A stretch of 64,000 nucleotides of DNA from Calditrichota bacterium (GCA_013150955.1 JAADJD010000059.1:59881-123880); one strand, 5' to 3'. Counted from the stretch's first letter, positions 20,101-28,974 are shown. Made by a program: numbers and translations. The notes: generated by a model from the sequence alone, not told the origin.

Positions 20101-20351
20101 ATGGCAACGCCTGGACGGGGCGATCCATCCCCTGGAAGGATTTTCGTTCCAACGTGGGCATTCAATTGCGGCTGGATGCCTTTTCCTGGTACCTGTTCCC
20201 CACGCGGGTATTCTTCGAGGCGGTTTATCCGCTTCAGGAGCATGAGTATCGTGGGGTACGTTATCCCCGCAAATGGAAATATTATCTGGGTGTGTTATTT
20301 GATTTCGATTTACGGTTCGATAGAAAGGGGTTTATGCCATGGGTAAGATGA
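17166..20351 (+). CDS. Gluzincin-like domain / TolB-type propeller / outer-membrane barrel fusion
   Basis: A protein of 1061 residues in three parts. After a signal peptide (MAKRKGQ start, cleavage near GTAQ) comes a peptidase-MA-like domain with HEFTH and, 55 residues later, WFAEG, a complete gluzincin zinc site (H153, E154, H157, E213 if counted from the upstream start at 17118). The middle, about 300 residues, holds PD40 propeller blades such as VSPDGRYLAYV and WSPDGRYLVYS. The last 380 residues alternate as barrel strands and include GGLVGLKGYPYYSIEG, a GLRGFP-like turn typical of Omp85-type barrels. ATG 17166 is preferred because it opens a normal signal peptide; 17118 would put 16 residues before it. 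It likely places a protease domain on the outer membrane. A paralogue lies at 46259-49330. Confidence 0.75.
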   Translation: MAKRKGQTFSSWVRILLLAIGVAGWWFPTPGTAQPGQSNHPELRWQTIETEHFLIHYHQGTERTANVVARIAEEVYPHITGLYQYEPPKKVHIIIRDTDDYSNGGAYFFDNKIEIWAENLDYVLRGTHNWLRDVVTHEFTHIVSIQKSLRFSRKIPAGWFQVFGYEEVRRPDVVRGFPDVLVSYPISGVNIPGWFAEGVAQFQSPSRRYDYRDSHREMILRDRVMTGKLLDLKQMSVFGKNSVGNESVYNQGFAFVEFLTAQFGDSIVKDIARLASNPFSLKFNQALEKATGVPADQLWATWKTYLENTYRTRLATILQHPVVGEPVDTLGIGNLYPRVSPDGRYLAYVATGKSDYLSLNHLVILDLKTGKKKRVSSRITSSLSWSPDGRYLVYSRKVKVQPNGSRFNDLYVYDVQNDREIQITDALRARNPDWSHDGRRLVFVVGADGLANLYTLEWERLESLLQEKSWKTLYYHLTEHRVVEALPEDAGKDWQLNYRKARIRGGQLRQITRWMNGRQFYHPRWSPDDRYIFVDTSIGFGRDIVRVDPQTGEMTPVLNSVCDERYPTFHPGTGELFYACDETGIFNIYSLDLNTGEKHAHTNVVGGAFMPTISPEGDMYYSLYRHQGYKIFQVPQVNAVPMEYLTYDADYESKIPRLQVDDRLTNALPASTYRRQFPGFFMPRLFFDYGTFKPGFYFVTDDILSKLSFLGGAAVNRYWEYDIYAFFDLKLWKPTVSVGVYNITRKIQDKFSDPFYVTGDSIEIKFDLLEAEFTVRHHLWNKVDWRLSYIFRQYKARIGTFAVKELATNRVFVVPPVRYTYLKGHIISLWLRYKRLPLNLESDINPVKGRYITLRINREWNRFLEDFATDRAVGLEIFKPVNFTRFELDWEEYLPVPFLKYHTLDLRMQLGYIDRPVDSFFYFFAGGLVGLKGYPYYSIEGRTMVIGTAIYRFPISRQMNLEIGQVHFNKLYLGALFQYGNAWTGRSIPWKDFRSNVGIQLRLDAFSWYLFPTRVFFEAVYPLQEHEYRGVRYPRKWKYYLGVLFDFDLRFDRKGFMPWVR

Positions 20352-21244
20352 GCGTCATTATTTTATTTGCCGGGTGGTTGGCCACGCTACAGGCGTCCCG
20401 CCCCCTGCCCGTAGCCGATCAGGTGTTGTTACACCGCTACACCATTCTGAGCCAGGTGAAGGCCAATGTCCAGCAGGAACTGGAGCAGCGGGAATCTGCG
20501 GATGGAAAGAAGAAATCAATACCTCGCGCGGTGATGCTGTCTGCCGTGTTACCGGGTGCGGGTCAGTTTTATGCGGGCTCCTATGTTAAATCCATTCTCT
20601 TCCTGACGGTGGAAGTGGCTGCCTGGGTCATCAACGTGCGGTACAATCGCCTGGGAGATAAAAAAGATGCCGAGTTCCGGGCGTTTGCGGATAAGTACTG
20701 GGATGAAAGGCGGTATTGGTCATATCTATATTATCGATTACTGGAAGATGGTGTAGAATTACCATTTAGTTTTGAAAGGAAACTTGAGAATAAGGAGAAA
20801 TATTGGTATTTGATTGTTGAAGAACAATATCCAGAAGCCAGGCGATTGTTGCGGGATTACGAAAACGTATTACCAGGTTTTACCCATCGTTTACCAGAAA
20901 AAAGTGAAGATCCCCAGCAGTATTACGAAATGATTGGAAAATATCCGGGACAGTTTGGCAACGCCTGGGCGGATGCCAGTTTTCTTGTAGAATACAGCGG
21001 CTACGAGGGGCGAGTCACACCGTTGAATGAGAAATACGTGCAGATGCGCAACGAAAGCAACCGCTACTTCGATATTGCCGGCTACGGGGCCATGGTGGCG
21101 CTGGTGAATCATGTAATTTCCGCCATCGATGCGGGATTTACCACCCGGAACCTGAACCGAAAACAGCAGGTGAAGCTCAGTTACAAAAATATTTATTATC
21201 CCGGCGAATACGTTAACATGCTGGGACTGCAGATGGAGTTTTGA
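20339..21244 (+). CDS. DUF5683-like envelope protein
   Basis: A 301-residue exported protein. After an N-terminal signal-like helix, the stretch SIPRAVMLSAVLPGAGQFYAGSYVKSILFLTVEVAAW (residues about 60-95) matches the DUF5683 motif, in which LPGaGQfY is followed by a membrane helix. A second helix lies near residue 245, and the C-terminus NMLGLQMEF ends in Phe. Function of the family is unknown. The ATG overlaps the end of the upstream fusion gene by 13 bases and has AAAGGGG upstream, so the genes are translationally linked. Bases 20715-20860 (residues 126-174) are markedly richer in A+T than the rest of the gene. Confidence 0.6.
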   Translation: MGKMSVIILFAGWLATLQASRPLPVADQVLLHRYTILSQVKANVQQELEQRESADGKKKSIPRAVMLSAVLPGAGQFYAGSYVKSILFLTVEVAAWVINVRYNRLGDKKDAEFRAFADKYWDERRYWSYLYYRLLEDGVELPFSFERKLENKEKYWYLIVEEQYPEARRLLRDYENVLPGFTHRLPEKSEDPQQYYEMIGKYPGQFGNAWADASFLVEYSGYEGRVTPLNEKYVQMRNESNRYFDIAGYGAMVALVNHVISAIDAGFTTRNLNRKQQVKLSYKNIYYPGEYVNMLGLQMEF

Positions 21245-21309
21245 TCTTTCAAGATTGTTGTGTGAATCACGAATCGTGGAAAAACAGGATGATTAAGTTA
21301 GAAGGTCGC

Positions 21310-22065
21310 ATGCAAAGGATCGGGCGGTTAAAGTGGATGCTGTTAGGCGGATGGCTGCTGGTGCTGTGGATGGGACATCTCCAGCCGGCACCCGCTGCGG
21401 GTGGCTCTCTTAAAAATGCCCAATCGGCGTTTACTTTCCACGCGGTTTCCCTCGATGAAACCGGGGAAGCAATGACTCCGCAGCGGAGCGGTGCCCGTGC
21501 CATCCTTTTGTCGCTCATTTTGCCCGGTGCCGGAGAGTGGTCGCTGGGACACCGGCGGATGGCCAAAATCTTTCTGGGCGCAGAAGTGGCCCTCTGGGCG
21601 GGTTATTTTGGCAGTCTGGCCTATGCCGAGGTCTTGCGGCGGGATTATCAGACCTTTGCGGCCCTGCACGCCGGGGTGAATCCCGCTGGAAAGGATGATC
21701 AATACTGGATAGACATCGGCAATGCCAATAATATTTACGATTTCAATGAAAAACGACTGGTGCAACGCAACCTGGATGCCGTTTATATGAATACCCGGGA
21801 GTACTACTGGCAGTGGGATGCTGAGGAGAATCGGTACCGCTATGTGGACTTGCGGCTCAAACAGCATCGCTGGAAACGCAGGGCAACGTTTGTAATCGGG
21901 GGAATGATTTTAAATCGGATTTTAAGTACGGTGGATGTGATCCGAATTATTCGGAAAGAGAAGAAAGAAAGGGAAACCGGACGCCGGGCCATGTTGTTTA
22001 GCAGTTACTTCTGGCACCCGGCCCGTGGAGATGTCGTTCAACTACATTTTACATGGACGTTTTGA
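21310..22065 (+). CDS. Second DUF5683-like envelope protein
   Basis: A 251-residue exported protein related to its upstream neighbour. The signal peptide MQRIGRLKWMLLGGWLLVLWM is followed by SGARAILLSLILPGAGEWSLGHRRMAKIFLGAEVALW, the same LPGaG-plus-helix motif. Near the C-terminus is another helix (ATFVIGGMILNRILSTVDVI), and the protein ends HFTWTF. ATG 21310 is chosen for the AGAAGG upstream and the compact signal peptide; ATG 21289 and a TTG at 21241 are in frame. The two DUF5683-like genes probably arose by duplication. The next gene starts 1 base after the stop. Confidence 0.55.
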   Translation: MQRIGRLKWMLLGGWLLVLWMGHLQPAPAAGGSLKNAQSAFTFHAVSLDETGEAMTPQRSGARAILLSLILPGAGEWSLGHRRMAKIFLGAEVALWAGYFGSLAYAEVLRRDYQTFAALHAGVNPAGKDDQYWIDIGNANNIYDFNEKRLVQRNLDAVYMNTREYYWQWDAEENRYRYVDLRLKQHRWKRRATFVIGGMILNRILSTVDVIRIIRKEKKERETGRRAMLFSSYFWHPARGDVVQLHFTWTF

Positions 22066-22066
22066 T

Positions 22067-22942
22067 ATGGAACGGGTATATATCACCGGTGCATCGGGAT
22101 TTCTTGGACGCTATTTATTAAAATATGCGCCAAAGCCCTATCGGGTGCTGGGGCAGTATCGGCAACATCCGGTGCGGGCATTTCAGGGGCATGTGCAGGT
22201 GGTGCAACAGGATTTACTGGCCAATGACTGGAAACCGCTGTATAACTTTGCCCCTCAGGCCATGATTCACACGGCAGCGCAGGCCTCCATCGATGCCTGT
22301 CAGTTGCATCCAGACGATGCCTGGGAGATCAACTATCGCACCACCTGCAAACTGGTTGATGTGGCCAGAGAGCTCAATGCCCGCTTTATTTTTCTGTCCT
22401 CAGATGTCATTTTTGATGGGCAGAAAGGCGATTATCAGGAAGAGGATCCACCCGTGCCCCTGAACGTTTATGCCGAAACGAAAGTAGCGGCGGAACAGTA
22501 CATCCTGGAACATCATCCCGATGCGGTGGTTGTCCGCCCGGCCCTGTTTTATGGCCAGTCGCTGAATGGTCGACCTTCCTTTACCGAAGTGATGTACAAA
22601 AACCTGAAGGCCGGGAAGTCGGTGTATCTGTTTACCGATCAGTATCGCACCCCCGTGCTGGTGAACAACCTGGCCACGGCGCTGTGGGAACTGGTGGAAT
22701 CGGACTATCAGGGAATTTTACACATCGGAGGCAGCCAGAAGGTCTCCCGCTATGAGATGGGATTGATTCTCTGTGAGGTGTTTAATTTGCCGCGGGATTT
22801 GATTATCCCCATCCCTTCCGATCAGGCCAATCAGGCCGCCCCCCGTCCGCGGGATTGTTCTTTAAACATCGGTCGGGCGCGCTCGGTGCTGAAAACCCGA
22901 TTGCTGGATGTGCGTTCGGGATTAAATCTGGCGTTTCATTAA
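22067..22942 (+). CDS. RmlD-like NAD(P)-dependent sugar-nucleotide reductase
   Basis: A 291-residue extended short-chain dehydrogenase. GASGFLGRYLL near the N-terminus is the Rossmann TGxxGxxG nucleotide loop, FLSSDVIFDG the S/T position, and YAETKVAAEQ the catalytic YxxxK. The C-terminal part (HIGGSQKVSRYEMGLILCEVF and PRPRDCSLNIGRAR) matches the RmlD substrate-binding fold, which reduces dTDP-4-dehydrorhamnose. Alternatives are other epimerases or reductases of the family; no other rml genes are nearby. ATG 22067 immediately after the upstream TGA is preferred over an in-frame GTG at 22025. Confidence 0.75.
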   Translation: MERVYITGASGFLGRYLLKYAPKPYRVLGQYRQHPVRAFQGHVQVVQQDLLANDWKPLYNFAPQAMIHTAAQASIDACQLHPDDAWEINYRTTCKLVDVARELNARFIFLSSDVIFDGQKGDYQEEDPPVPLNVYAETKVAAEQYILEHHPDAVVVRPALFYGQSLNGRPSFTEVMYKNLKAGKSVYLFTDQYRTPVLVNNLATALWELVESDYQGILHIGGSQKVSRYEMGLILCEVFNLPRDLIIPIPSDQANQAAPRPRDCSLNIGRARSVLKTRLLDVRSGLNLAFH

Positions 22943-22965
22943 GGGCTGCACCTGGTCGCTGTTTA

Positions 22966-23081
22966 AACCGGATTATGCATTAGACCACGAATTGTACGAA
23001 TTAACACAATTAAAAATAATCAAATACATTGGATCAGATCTGGATGAAAATTCGTTTCGAGGTTTAATGCATTATTTGGGA
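22966..23081. repeat. Dispersed palindromic element, short copy
   Basis: A shortened copy of the intergenic element seen at nine loci in this window. It begins GGATTATGCATTAGACCACGAATT and ends GGTTTAATGCATTATTTGGG, so its ends are imperfect inverted repeats. It abuts the left edge of the hairpin array. Confidence 0.7.
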
Positions 23082-23083
23082 TT

Positions 23084-26000
23084 ATTTTGCCCTTTCAGGG
23101 CGGAGGGGATTTGTGGTTTTGGGACGTTCCCATTACCAGGGGCGTTGCCCCTGGCTATCCTATCTTGCCCCTTCGGGGCGGGGTGGATTTATGCTCTGGA
23201 GGGTCTCCCTATTGCCTGGAACGTTCCCCCGGGTTACCCAATTTTTGCCCCGTTGGGGCGCATTTGCCCGAAGGGCAAAAATAGGGCAGCCCCGTGCAGG
23301 GCGCGGGGGACACGTGGTGCAGCCCGATAATTCATCTGCTGCCTGAAGGGCAGCGATAGAATTGGCCCGTTTCCGGGGCATGGGTAATGTTTGTTGGGGC
23401 TTCCCAATCACCGGGCAATGGTTATTTTGCCCTTTCATGGCGAAGGGGATTTGTGGTTTTGGGACGTTCCCACTACCAGGGGCGTTGCCCCTGGCTATCC
23501 TATTCTGCCCCTTCGGGGCGAGATGAAACGGGTGGTTCTTTCTGTTTTCCGTTGAAAATTAATTCGTATGGTTTTCCTGAATCCCGGGGGCCGGTATTTT
23601 GCTCTTTCGGGGCGCATTTGGATTTATGCTCTGGAGGGTCTCCCTATTGCCTGGAACATTCCACCGGGTTACCCAATTTTTGCTCCGTTGGGGCGCATTT
23701 GCCCGAAGGGCAAACAGATGGTAGCCCCGTGCAGGGCGCGGGGGCACGTGATATCCACCGATCCATCCGCTGCCTGAAGGGCAGCGATAGATTTTGCCAA
23801 TTTCCGGGGCATGGGTATTGTTTGTTGGGGGTTCCCAATCACCGGGCGATGGTTATTTTGCCCTTTCAGGGCGGAGGGTATGGATTGGGTCGGCTCCACT
23901 ACCAGGGGCGTTGCCCCTGGCTATCCCGTTTTGCTCCTTCGGGGCGGGATGAAATGGGTGGTTTTTTCTGTTTTTCCTGGAAAATTCACATGGTTTTCCT
24001 GAATCCCGGTGGCCAATATTCTGCCCCTTCGGGGCGCGTTTGGATTTATGCTTTGGAAGGTCTCCCCATTGCCAGAAACATTCCCCTGGGTTACCTAATT
24101 TTTGCCCCGTTGGGGTGCATTTGCCCGAAGGGCAAAAATAGGGCAGCCCCGTGCAGGGCACGCGGGCACATGATACCCACCGATAATCCATCTGCTGCCT
24201 GAAAGGCAGCGATAGAATTGGCCCGTTTCCGGGGCATTGGTAATGTTTGTTGGGGGGGGCAATCACGGGGCGATTGCTATTTTGCCCTTTCAGGGCGGAG
24301 GGGATTTGTGGTTTTGGGACGTTCCCACTACCAGGGGCGTTGCCCCTGGCTAACCTATTCTGCCCCTTCGGGGCGCGTTTGGATTTATGGTTTGGAGGGT
24401 CTCCCTATTGCCAGAAACATTCCCCTGGGTTACCTAATTTTTGCCCCGTTGGGGTGCATTTGCCCTAAGGGCAAAAATAGGGCAGCCCCGTGCAGGGCGC
24501 GGGGGGCACGCGATACCCACCGATTCATCAGCTGCCTGTAGGGCAGCGATAAATTTTGCCAATTTCCGGGGCATGGGCGTTGTTGGTTGTGGGTTTCCCA
24601 ATCACCGGGCGAGTGCTATTTTGCCCTTTCAGGGCGGAAGAAATTTGTGGTTGGGGGCGGCTCCGCTACCAGGGGCGTTGCCCCTGGCTACCCTGTTTTG
24701 CCCCTTCGGGGCGCGTTTGGATTTATGCTTTGGAAGGTCTCCCCATTGCCAGAAACATTCCCACAGGTTACCCATTTTTGCCCCGTTGGGGCGCATTTGC
24801 CCGAAGGGCAAACAGATGGTAGCCCCGTGCAGGGCGCGGGGGACACGTGGTGCACCCCGATGATCCATCTGCTGCCTGAAAGGCAGCGATAGAATTGAAC
24901 AATTTCCGGAGCGATTGCTATTTTGCCCTTTCAGGGCGGAAGAAATTTGTGGTTGGGGGCGTCTCCACTACCAGGGGCGTTGCCCCTGGCTATCCTATTC
25001 TGCCCCTTCGGGGCGAGATGAAACGGGTGGTTCTTTCTGTTTTCCGTTGAAAATTTCCGTTGAAAATTCGTATGGTTTTCCTGAATCCCGGGGGCCGGTA
25101 TTCTGCCCCTTCGGGGTGGGATGAATTTATGCTCTGGAGGGTCTCCCTATTGCCAGGAACGTTCCCCCGGGTTACCCAGTTTTTGCCCCGTTGGGGTGCA
25201 TTTGCCCGAAGGGCAAAAATAGGGCAGCCCCGTGCAGGGCACGGGGGGCACGTGATACCCACCGATAATCCATCTACTGCCTGAAAGGCAGCGATAGAAT
25301 TGGCCTGTTTCCGGGGCATGGGAATTGTTGGCCGAAATTACCAATCACCCGGCGATTGCTATTTTGCCCTTTCAGGGCAAAGGGGATTTGTGGTTTTGTG
25401 ACGTTCCCATTACCAGGGGCGTTGCCCCTGGCTATCCTATCTTGCCCCTTCGGGGCGCATTTGGATTTATGGTATGGAGGGTCTCCCTATTGCCAAAAAC
25501 ATTCCCCCGGGTTACCCAGTTTTTGCCCCGTTGGAGTGCATTTGCCCGAAGGGCAAACAGATGATAGCCCCGCGCAGGGCGCGGGGGTACGTGATACCCA
25601 CCGATAATCCATCTGCTGCCTGAAGGGCAGCGATAGAATTGGCCCATTTCTGGAGAGGTTGCTATTTTGCCCTTTCAGGGCGGAGGGGGTGGATTGGGTT
25701 GGCTCCATTACCAGGGGCGTTGCCCCTGGCTATCCTATCTTGCCCCTTCGGGGCGAGATGAAACGGGTGGTTCTTTCTGTTTTCAGTTGAAAATTCGTAT
25801 GGTTTTCCTGAATCCCGGTGGCCGGTATCTTGCCCCTTCGGGGCGCGTTTGGATTTATGCTCTGGAGGGTCTCCCTATTGCCAGAAACATTCCACCGGGT
25901 TACCCAATTTTTGCTCCGTTGGGGCGCATTTGCCCGAAGGGCAAACAGATGATAGCCCCGTGCAGGGCGCGGGGGCACGTGATACCCACCGATCCATCCG

Positions 26001-26262
26001 CTGCCTGAAGGGCAGCGATAGAATTGGCCCGTTTCCGGGGCATGGGTATTGTTTGTTGGGGGTTCCCAATCACCGGGCCATGGTTATTTTGCCTTTTCAG
26101 GGCGGAGGGGATTTGTGATTTTGGGACGTTCCCATTACCAGGGGCGTTGTCCCTGGCTATCCCGTTTTGCCCCTTCGGGGCGGGATGGATTTATGCTCTG
26201 GAGGGTCTCCTGGGTCTCCGGGTCACCCGATTTTGCCCTCTTGGGGCACCCCATCATCTGGT
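23084..26262. repeat. Array of nine tandem hairpin-rich repeat units
   Basis: The hairpin CCAGGGGCGTTGCCCCTGG recurs at 23136, 23476, 23902, 24331, 24669, 24971, 25413, 25711 and 26138, giving unit lengths of 340, 426, 429, 338, 302, 442, 298 and 427 bases plus a truncated last unit. Each full unit carries about seven short hairpins in fixed order: GCCCT-TTC-AGGGC; the one above; GCCCCTTCGGGGC with a UUCG-type loop; GCCCCGTTGGGGC; TTTGCCCGAAGGGCAAA; a GCCCCGTGC...GCGCGGGG stem; and CTGCCTGAAGGGCAG. Open frames through the array are artefacts of the repeat. No transposase, no CRISPR-like short spacer pattern and no conserved protein are visible. Confidence 0.9.
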
Positions 26263-26263
26263 G

Positions 26264-26608
26264 GGATAAACCCAGATGATACATTAATTCACAAATGACA
26301 CGAATGAACACCAACAACAATAATAAACCCAAATTATGCAATAAACCGCGAATCACGCGAATGAAACCAAAAAATTTCGGCAAAATCGCAAATAAACACT
26401 AAAACACATTTTCATCCAGACACAATCCAATGTATTTTATTGGTTTTATTTGTGTTCATTCGTGTCATTCGTAGGCGAATGCTTAATCTGGGATAAAAAT
26501 TCACTTGATCCTATCTGGATGAAAATATTTTCCTGAATATACTCGCTATTTTGTTGATATGATTCGAATTCATTCGCGTGATTTGTGGTTTAACGCATTA
26601 TTTGGGAT
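26264..26608. repeat. Dispersed palindromic element, composite of nested copies
   Basis: One complete copy (about 26326-26498, from CCCAAATTATGCAATAAACC to TGCTTAATCTGGGA) is flanked by two partial ones, the last in the opposite orientation and ending GGTTTAACGCATTATTTGGG. It abuts the right edge of the hairpin array. Confidence 0.75.
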
Positions 26609-26639
26609 AATGGGTCTGTTCTCGAACGACGAATTTGGG

Positions 26640-27713
26640 TCAGGACTTTTCCGGGGGTTTGGATTTGTCTTCTGGAATCAATCCCAACGCTTTGGCCCGT
26701 TTTGTCCACAATTGGCGTGCCAGCACCTGCATGTCTTCGGTGACGTCAGTTTCGTCTACAATTTCAATGCCTAAAAGCGTTTCCACCACATCTTCCATGG
26801 TCACAATGCCCGCTATGCTTCCGTATTCATCAATCACCAGTTTAATGTGTTCGCGCTGGTTTAGAAATTGTTCGAAAACATAGAGCAACGGAACCACCTC
26901 GGGCACCACTTTTAACTTGCGCCCCAGGGCACGAAGCGGGGTGTCGTAACGCTCGCGAGATGCCTCCCGCATGATGTCCTTATGCATGACGTAGGCGTGA
27001 ATGTCCTCGGGGGTTTTCTCGTAAATGGGGATCCGGGAGAACTTTATTTCAGGATACTTTTTCAGGACTTCTCCCACCGTCATGTCTGCCGGCAGGGTAA
27101 ACATCACCGTGTGGGGAGTCATGATGTCCTTTACCTTCAGTTTGCGCACCCCCAGAAGGTTCTTTAACAGACGGTACTCCTGTTCACTGAAGACGCCTTC
27201 CTTTTTGGCCAGAACAGCCATGGCGCGTAATTCCTCCCGACTGACATTGGCGGTGTGTTTTTCGGAGGATAGCCAGCTGGCGATTTTTTGGGACATCAGC
27301 ACCAGGGGATAAAATAGCCAGACCATCACCAGCAGCACCGGCGCCGTAAAGGTGGCCAGCTTTTGCCAGTACAGGGCGCCCAGGGTTTTGGGGATGATCT
27401 CGGAAAACACCAGGATCAGAAAGGTCAGCACCGCAGAAGTGACGGCGACATAGCCACTGCCGAAGACCACCAGCGCCTGCGCCCCCACACCCGCTGCTCC
27501 CACGGTATGGGCAATGGTGTTTAAGCTGAGGATGGCTGCTAAAGGCCGTTCGATGTTTGTTTTAAGGTGTCGGAGGGTGGCGCCCATGCGATGGGATTTT
27601 TGCTCCAGCGTTTCCACAAAACTTGGGGTGACCGACAAAATGACCGCCTCCAGCAACGAACACAGGAAAGATACGCCCAGTGCCAGGAATAAATAAAACA
27701 GGAGCAATGTCAT
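26640..27713 (-). CDS. CNNM/CorC-HlyC-type membrane protein with CBS domains
   Basis: A 357-residue protein. Residues 1-135 are a DUF21 (CNNM) transmembrane domain with four hydrophobic segments, including LVFSEIIPKTLGALYW. Residues 195-320 are a CBS pair: VKDIMTPHTVMFTLPADMTVGEVLKKYPEIKFSRIPIYE and HIKLVIDEYGSIAGIVTMEDVVETLLG. The usual C-terminal CorC-HlyC FAD-like domain is missing; the protein ends soon after the CBS pair. Relatives are linked to magnesium/cobalt transport or are called hemolysin-like. It is a single gene on the - strand with AGGAAC upstream, transcribed toward the repeat array. Confidence 0.88.
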   Translation of the reverse strand: MTLLLFYLFLALGVSFLCSLLEAVILSVTPSFVETLEQKSHRMGATLRHLKTNIERPLAAILSLNTIAHTVGAAGVGAQALVVFGSGYVAVTSAVLTFLILVFSEIIPKTLGALYWQKLATFTAPVLLVMVWLFYPLVLMSQKIASWLSSEKHTANVSREELRAMAVLAKKEGVFSEQEYRLLKNLLGVRKLKVKDIMTPHTVMFTLPADMTVGEVLKKYPEIKFSRIPIYEKTPEDIHAYVMHKDIMREASRERYDTPLRALGRKLKVVPEVVPLLYVFEQFLNQREHIKLVIDEYGSIAGIVTMEDVVETLLGIEIVDETDVTEDMQVLARQLWTKRAKALGLIPEDKSKPPEKS

Positions 27714-28553
27714 CGTTGTTTATGTTCCTCTGTTTTTGTTTTCTCTTTATTTATGCCCCTCAAATGTAATATGCAGTACGGTGAAATAAACGCCCGAAAT
27801 ATTGTTTCCTCCCACGCCCGGCCCCGGTCAGGAGCGAAGCCGATCGCCGATTCCGGGTGAATTTTGATGACCTCACTGGATGCCATCGGCGCTGGCGATG
27901 GGTACAGCCGATTGTATGGCCCATTGGGCTGTCATGGGATCTTCGGGAATGATCTGGTTGTGTTGAATTTTTGTCCGGTGGTGCTTCCTTCGACCGCGCG
28001 ATGATTCACATCTGGATAGATGCATTTCGATCCCCCTTTGTCGGCAATTCCATTGATTGTTTCTTTTGGCGTTCGGATACCCATTGGAGAGGGCATGAAG
28101 AATGTCGGCCTGCACACTTGCCTTCAATTTCCGATTGCGTTTCGATTGGGGTCGATGGTTTGATGAGGATGTGTCCATTTTATGAAAGCCGGTTTTTTTC
28201 TAAGATTCAGCAATTGAATCTAACAAAAATATTTTCGTTGATTCTACCTTTTCTTCCACGGCCGACCGTAAATCGCTTTCCCATTAACGTTTTAGTTTTA
28301 TTTTACCCTTCAAAATTAAAAATTTTTCCACATTTTTACGAATGGAAAAACCATTGCCCGTCCAAAGGAAGTTTTAACACCAACGTCACCCTGGCAGATT
28401 GTAAAATTAATGGAATCGCCTGCTGAAGTGAATCGGTTCAGCGCCCTTGTTGGGTTGAATGCCATCGAAAAATGACCGCAGCCAAAGAAGGAGCAATTGG
28501 TGTCTAAATGAGTTTCCTGGAACAGTGATGCAGTGCGTAATATTTTTAATATC
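27714..28553. other. Intergenic region without recognisable gene
   Basis: This stretch between two divergent transcription units contains short frames on both strands without ribosome sites or recognisable products. Part of it (28180-28340) is A+T-rich. I see no RNA gene or repeat of the families found elsewhere in the window. Confidence 0.5.
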
Positions 28554-28582
28554 TTGACACCATATTGTCGGGATATTAAATT
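28554..28582 (+). promoter_or_regulatory. Predicted promoter of rplU-rpmA
   Basis: A consensus TTGACA at 28554-28559 is followed after 17 bases by TAAATT at 28577-28582. Transcription would start near 28590, giving a leader of about 50 bases. The same -10 form TAAATT occurs before the genes at 33340 and 61913. Confidence 0.65.
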
Positions 28583-28642
28583 CTTGGGCTTCAAAAGCGA
28601 GAGAAATAGGGACGAAAATTAAAATTTGGGAGTTGTGCATCC

Positions 28643-28957
28643 ATGTATGCGATTGTGGAGATTGCCGGTAAGCAGTTTCGGGTCGAAAAGGACATGCAAT
28701 TAAAGGTGCCCCTGTTGCATCGGGAAGTGGGCGAAAAGGTGGAATTCGATCGGGTGCTGTTGATGGGCGATGAAAATGGCGTCAAAGTCGGTCGTCCGGT
28801 GGTTGAAGGCGTGAAGGTCATGGCAACGGTGGTGGAAAACGGGCGTGAAAAGAAGATCATTGTATTCAAGAAGAAACGCCGTAAGGGATATCGGAAAAAA
28901 CGCGGACACCGGCAACATTTTACGCGCATAAAAGTTGAAGATATTGTGACCGCTTAA
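28643..28957 (+). CDS. rplU: Ribosomal protein bL21
   Basis: A 104-residue protein beginning [17 protein letters not shown], the canonical bL21 start, with the basic C-terminal [23 protein letters not shown] segment that binds 23S rRNA. It is a large-subunit protein next to bL20. The rplU-rpmA pair is the standard bacterial arrangement, and the downstream gene follows after 17 bases. GTP-binding obgE, often third, is not present here. Confidence 0.97.
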   Translation: MYAIVEIAGKQFRVEKDMQLKVPLLHREVGEKVEFDRVLLMGDENGVKVGRPVVEGVKVMATVVENGREKKIIVFKKKRRKGYRKKRGHRQHFTRIKVEDIVTA

Positions 28958-28974
28958 TTTTTGGAGGTGAGATT

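Noticed and set aside
23084-26262. CRISPR array
   Set aside because: Units are about 300-440 bases, not 50-80, with no short unique spacers, and there are no cas genes nearby.
23087-26279. Many overlapping frames of 60-270 residues inside the hairpin array, on both strands
   Set aside because: They repeat the array units in translation, lack ribosome sites, run in all frames and change length with the modules. They are by-products of G+C-rich hairpins, not genes.
27873-28426. Short frames on both strands in the gap before rplU
   Set aside because: No ribosome sites, odd composition and no recognisable product; the stretch is better left as intergenic.
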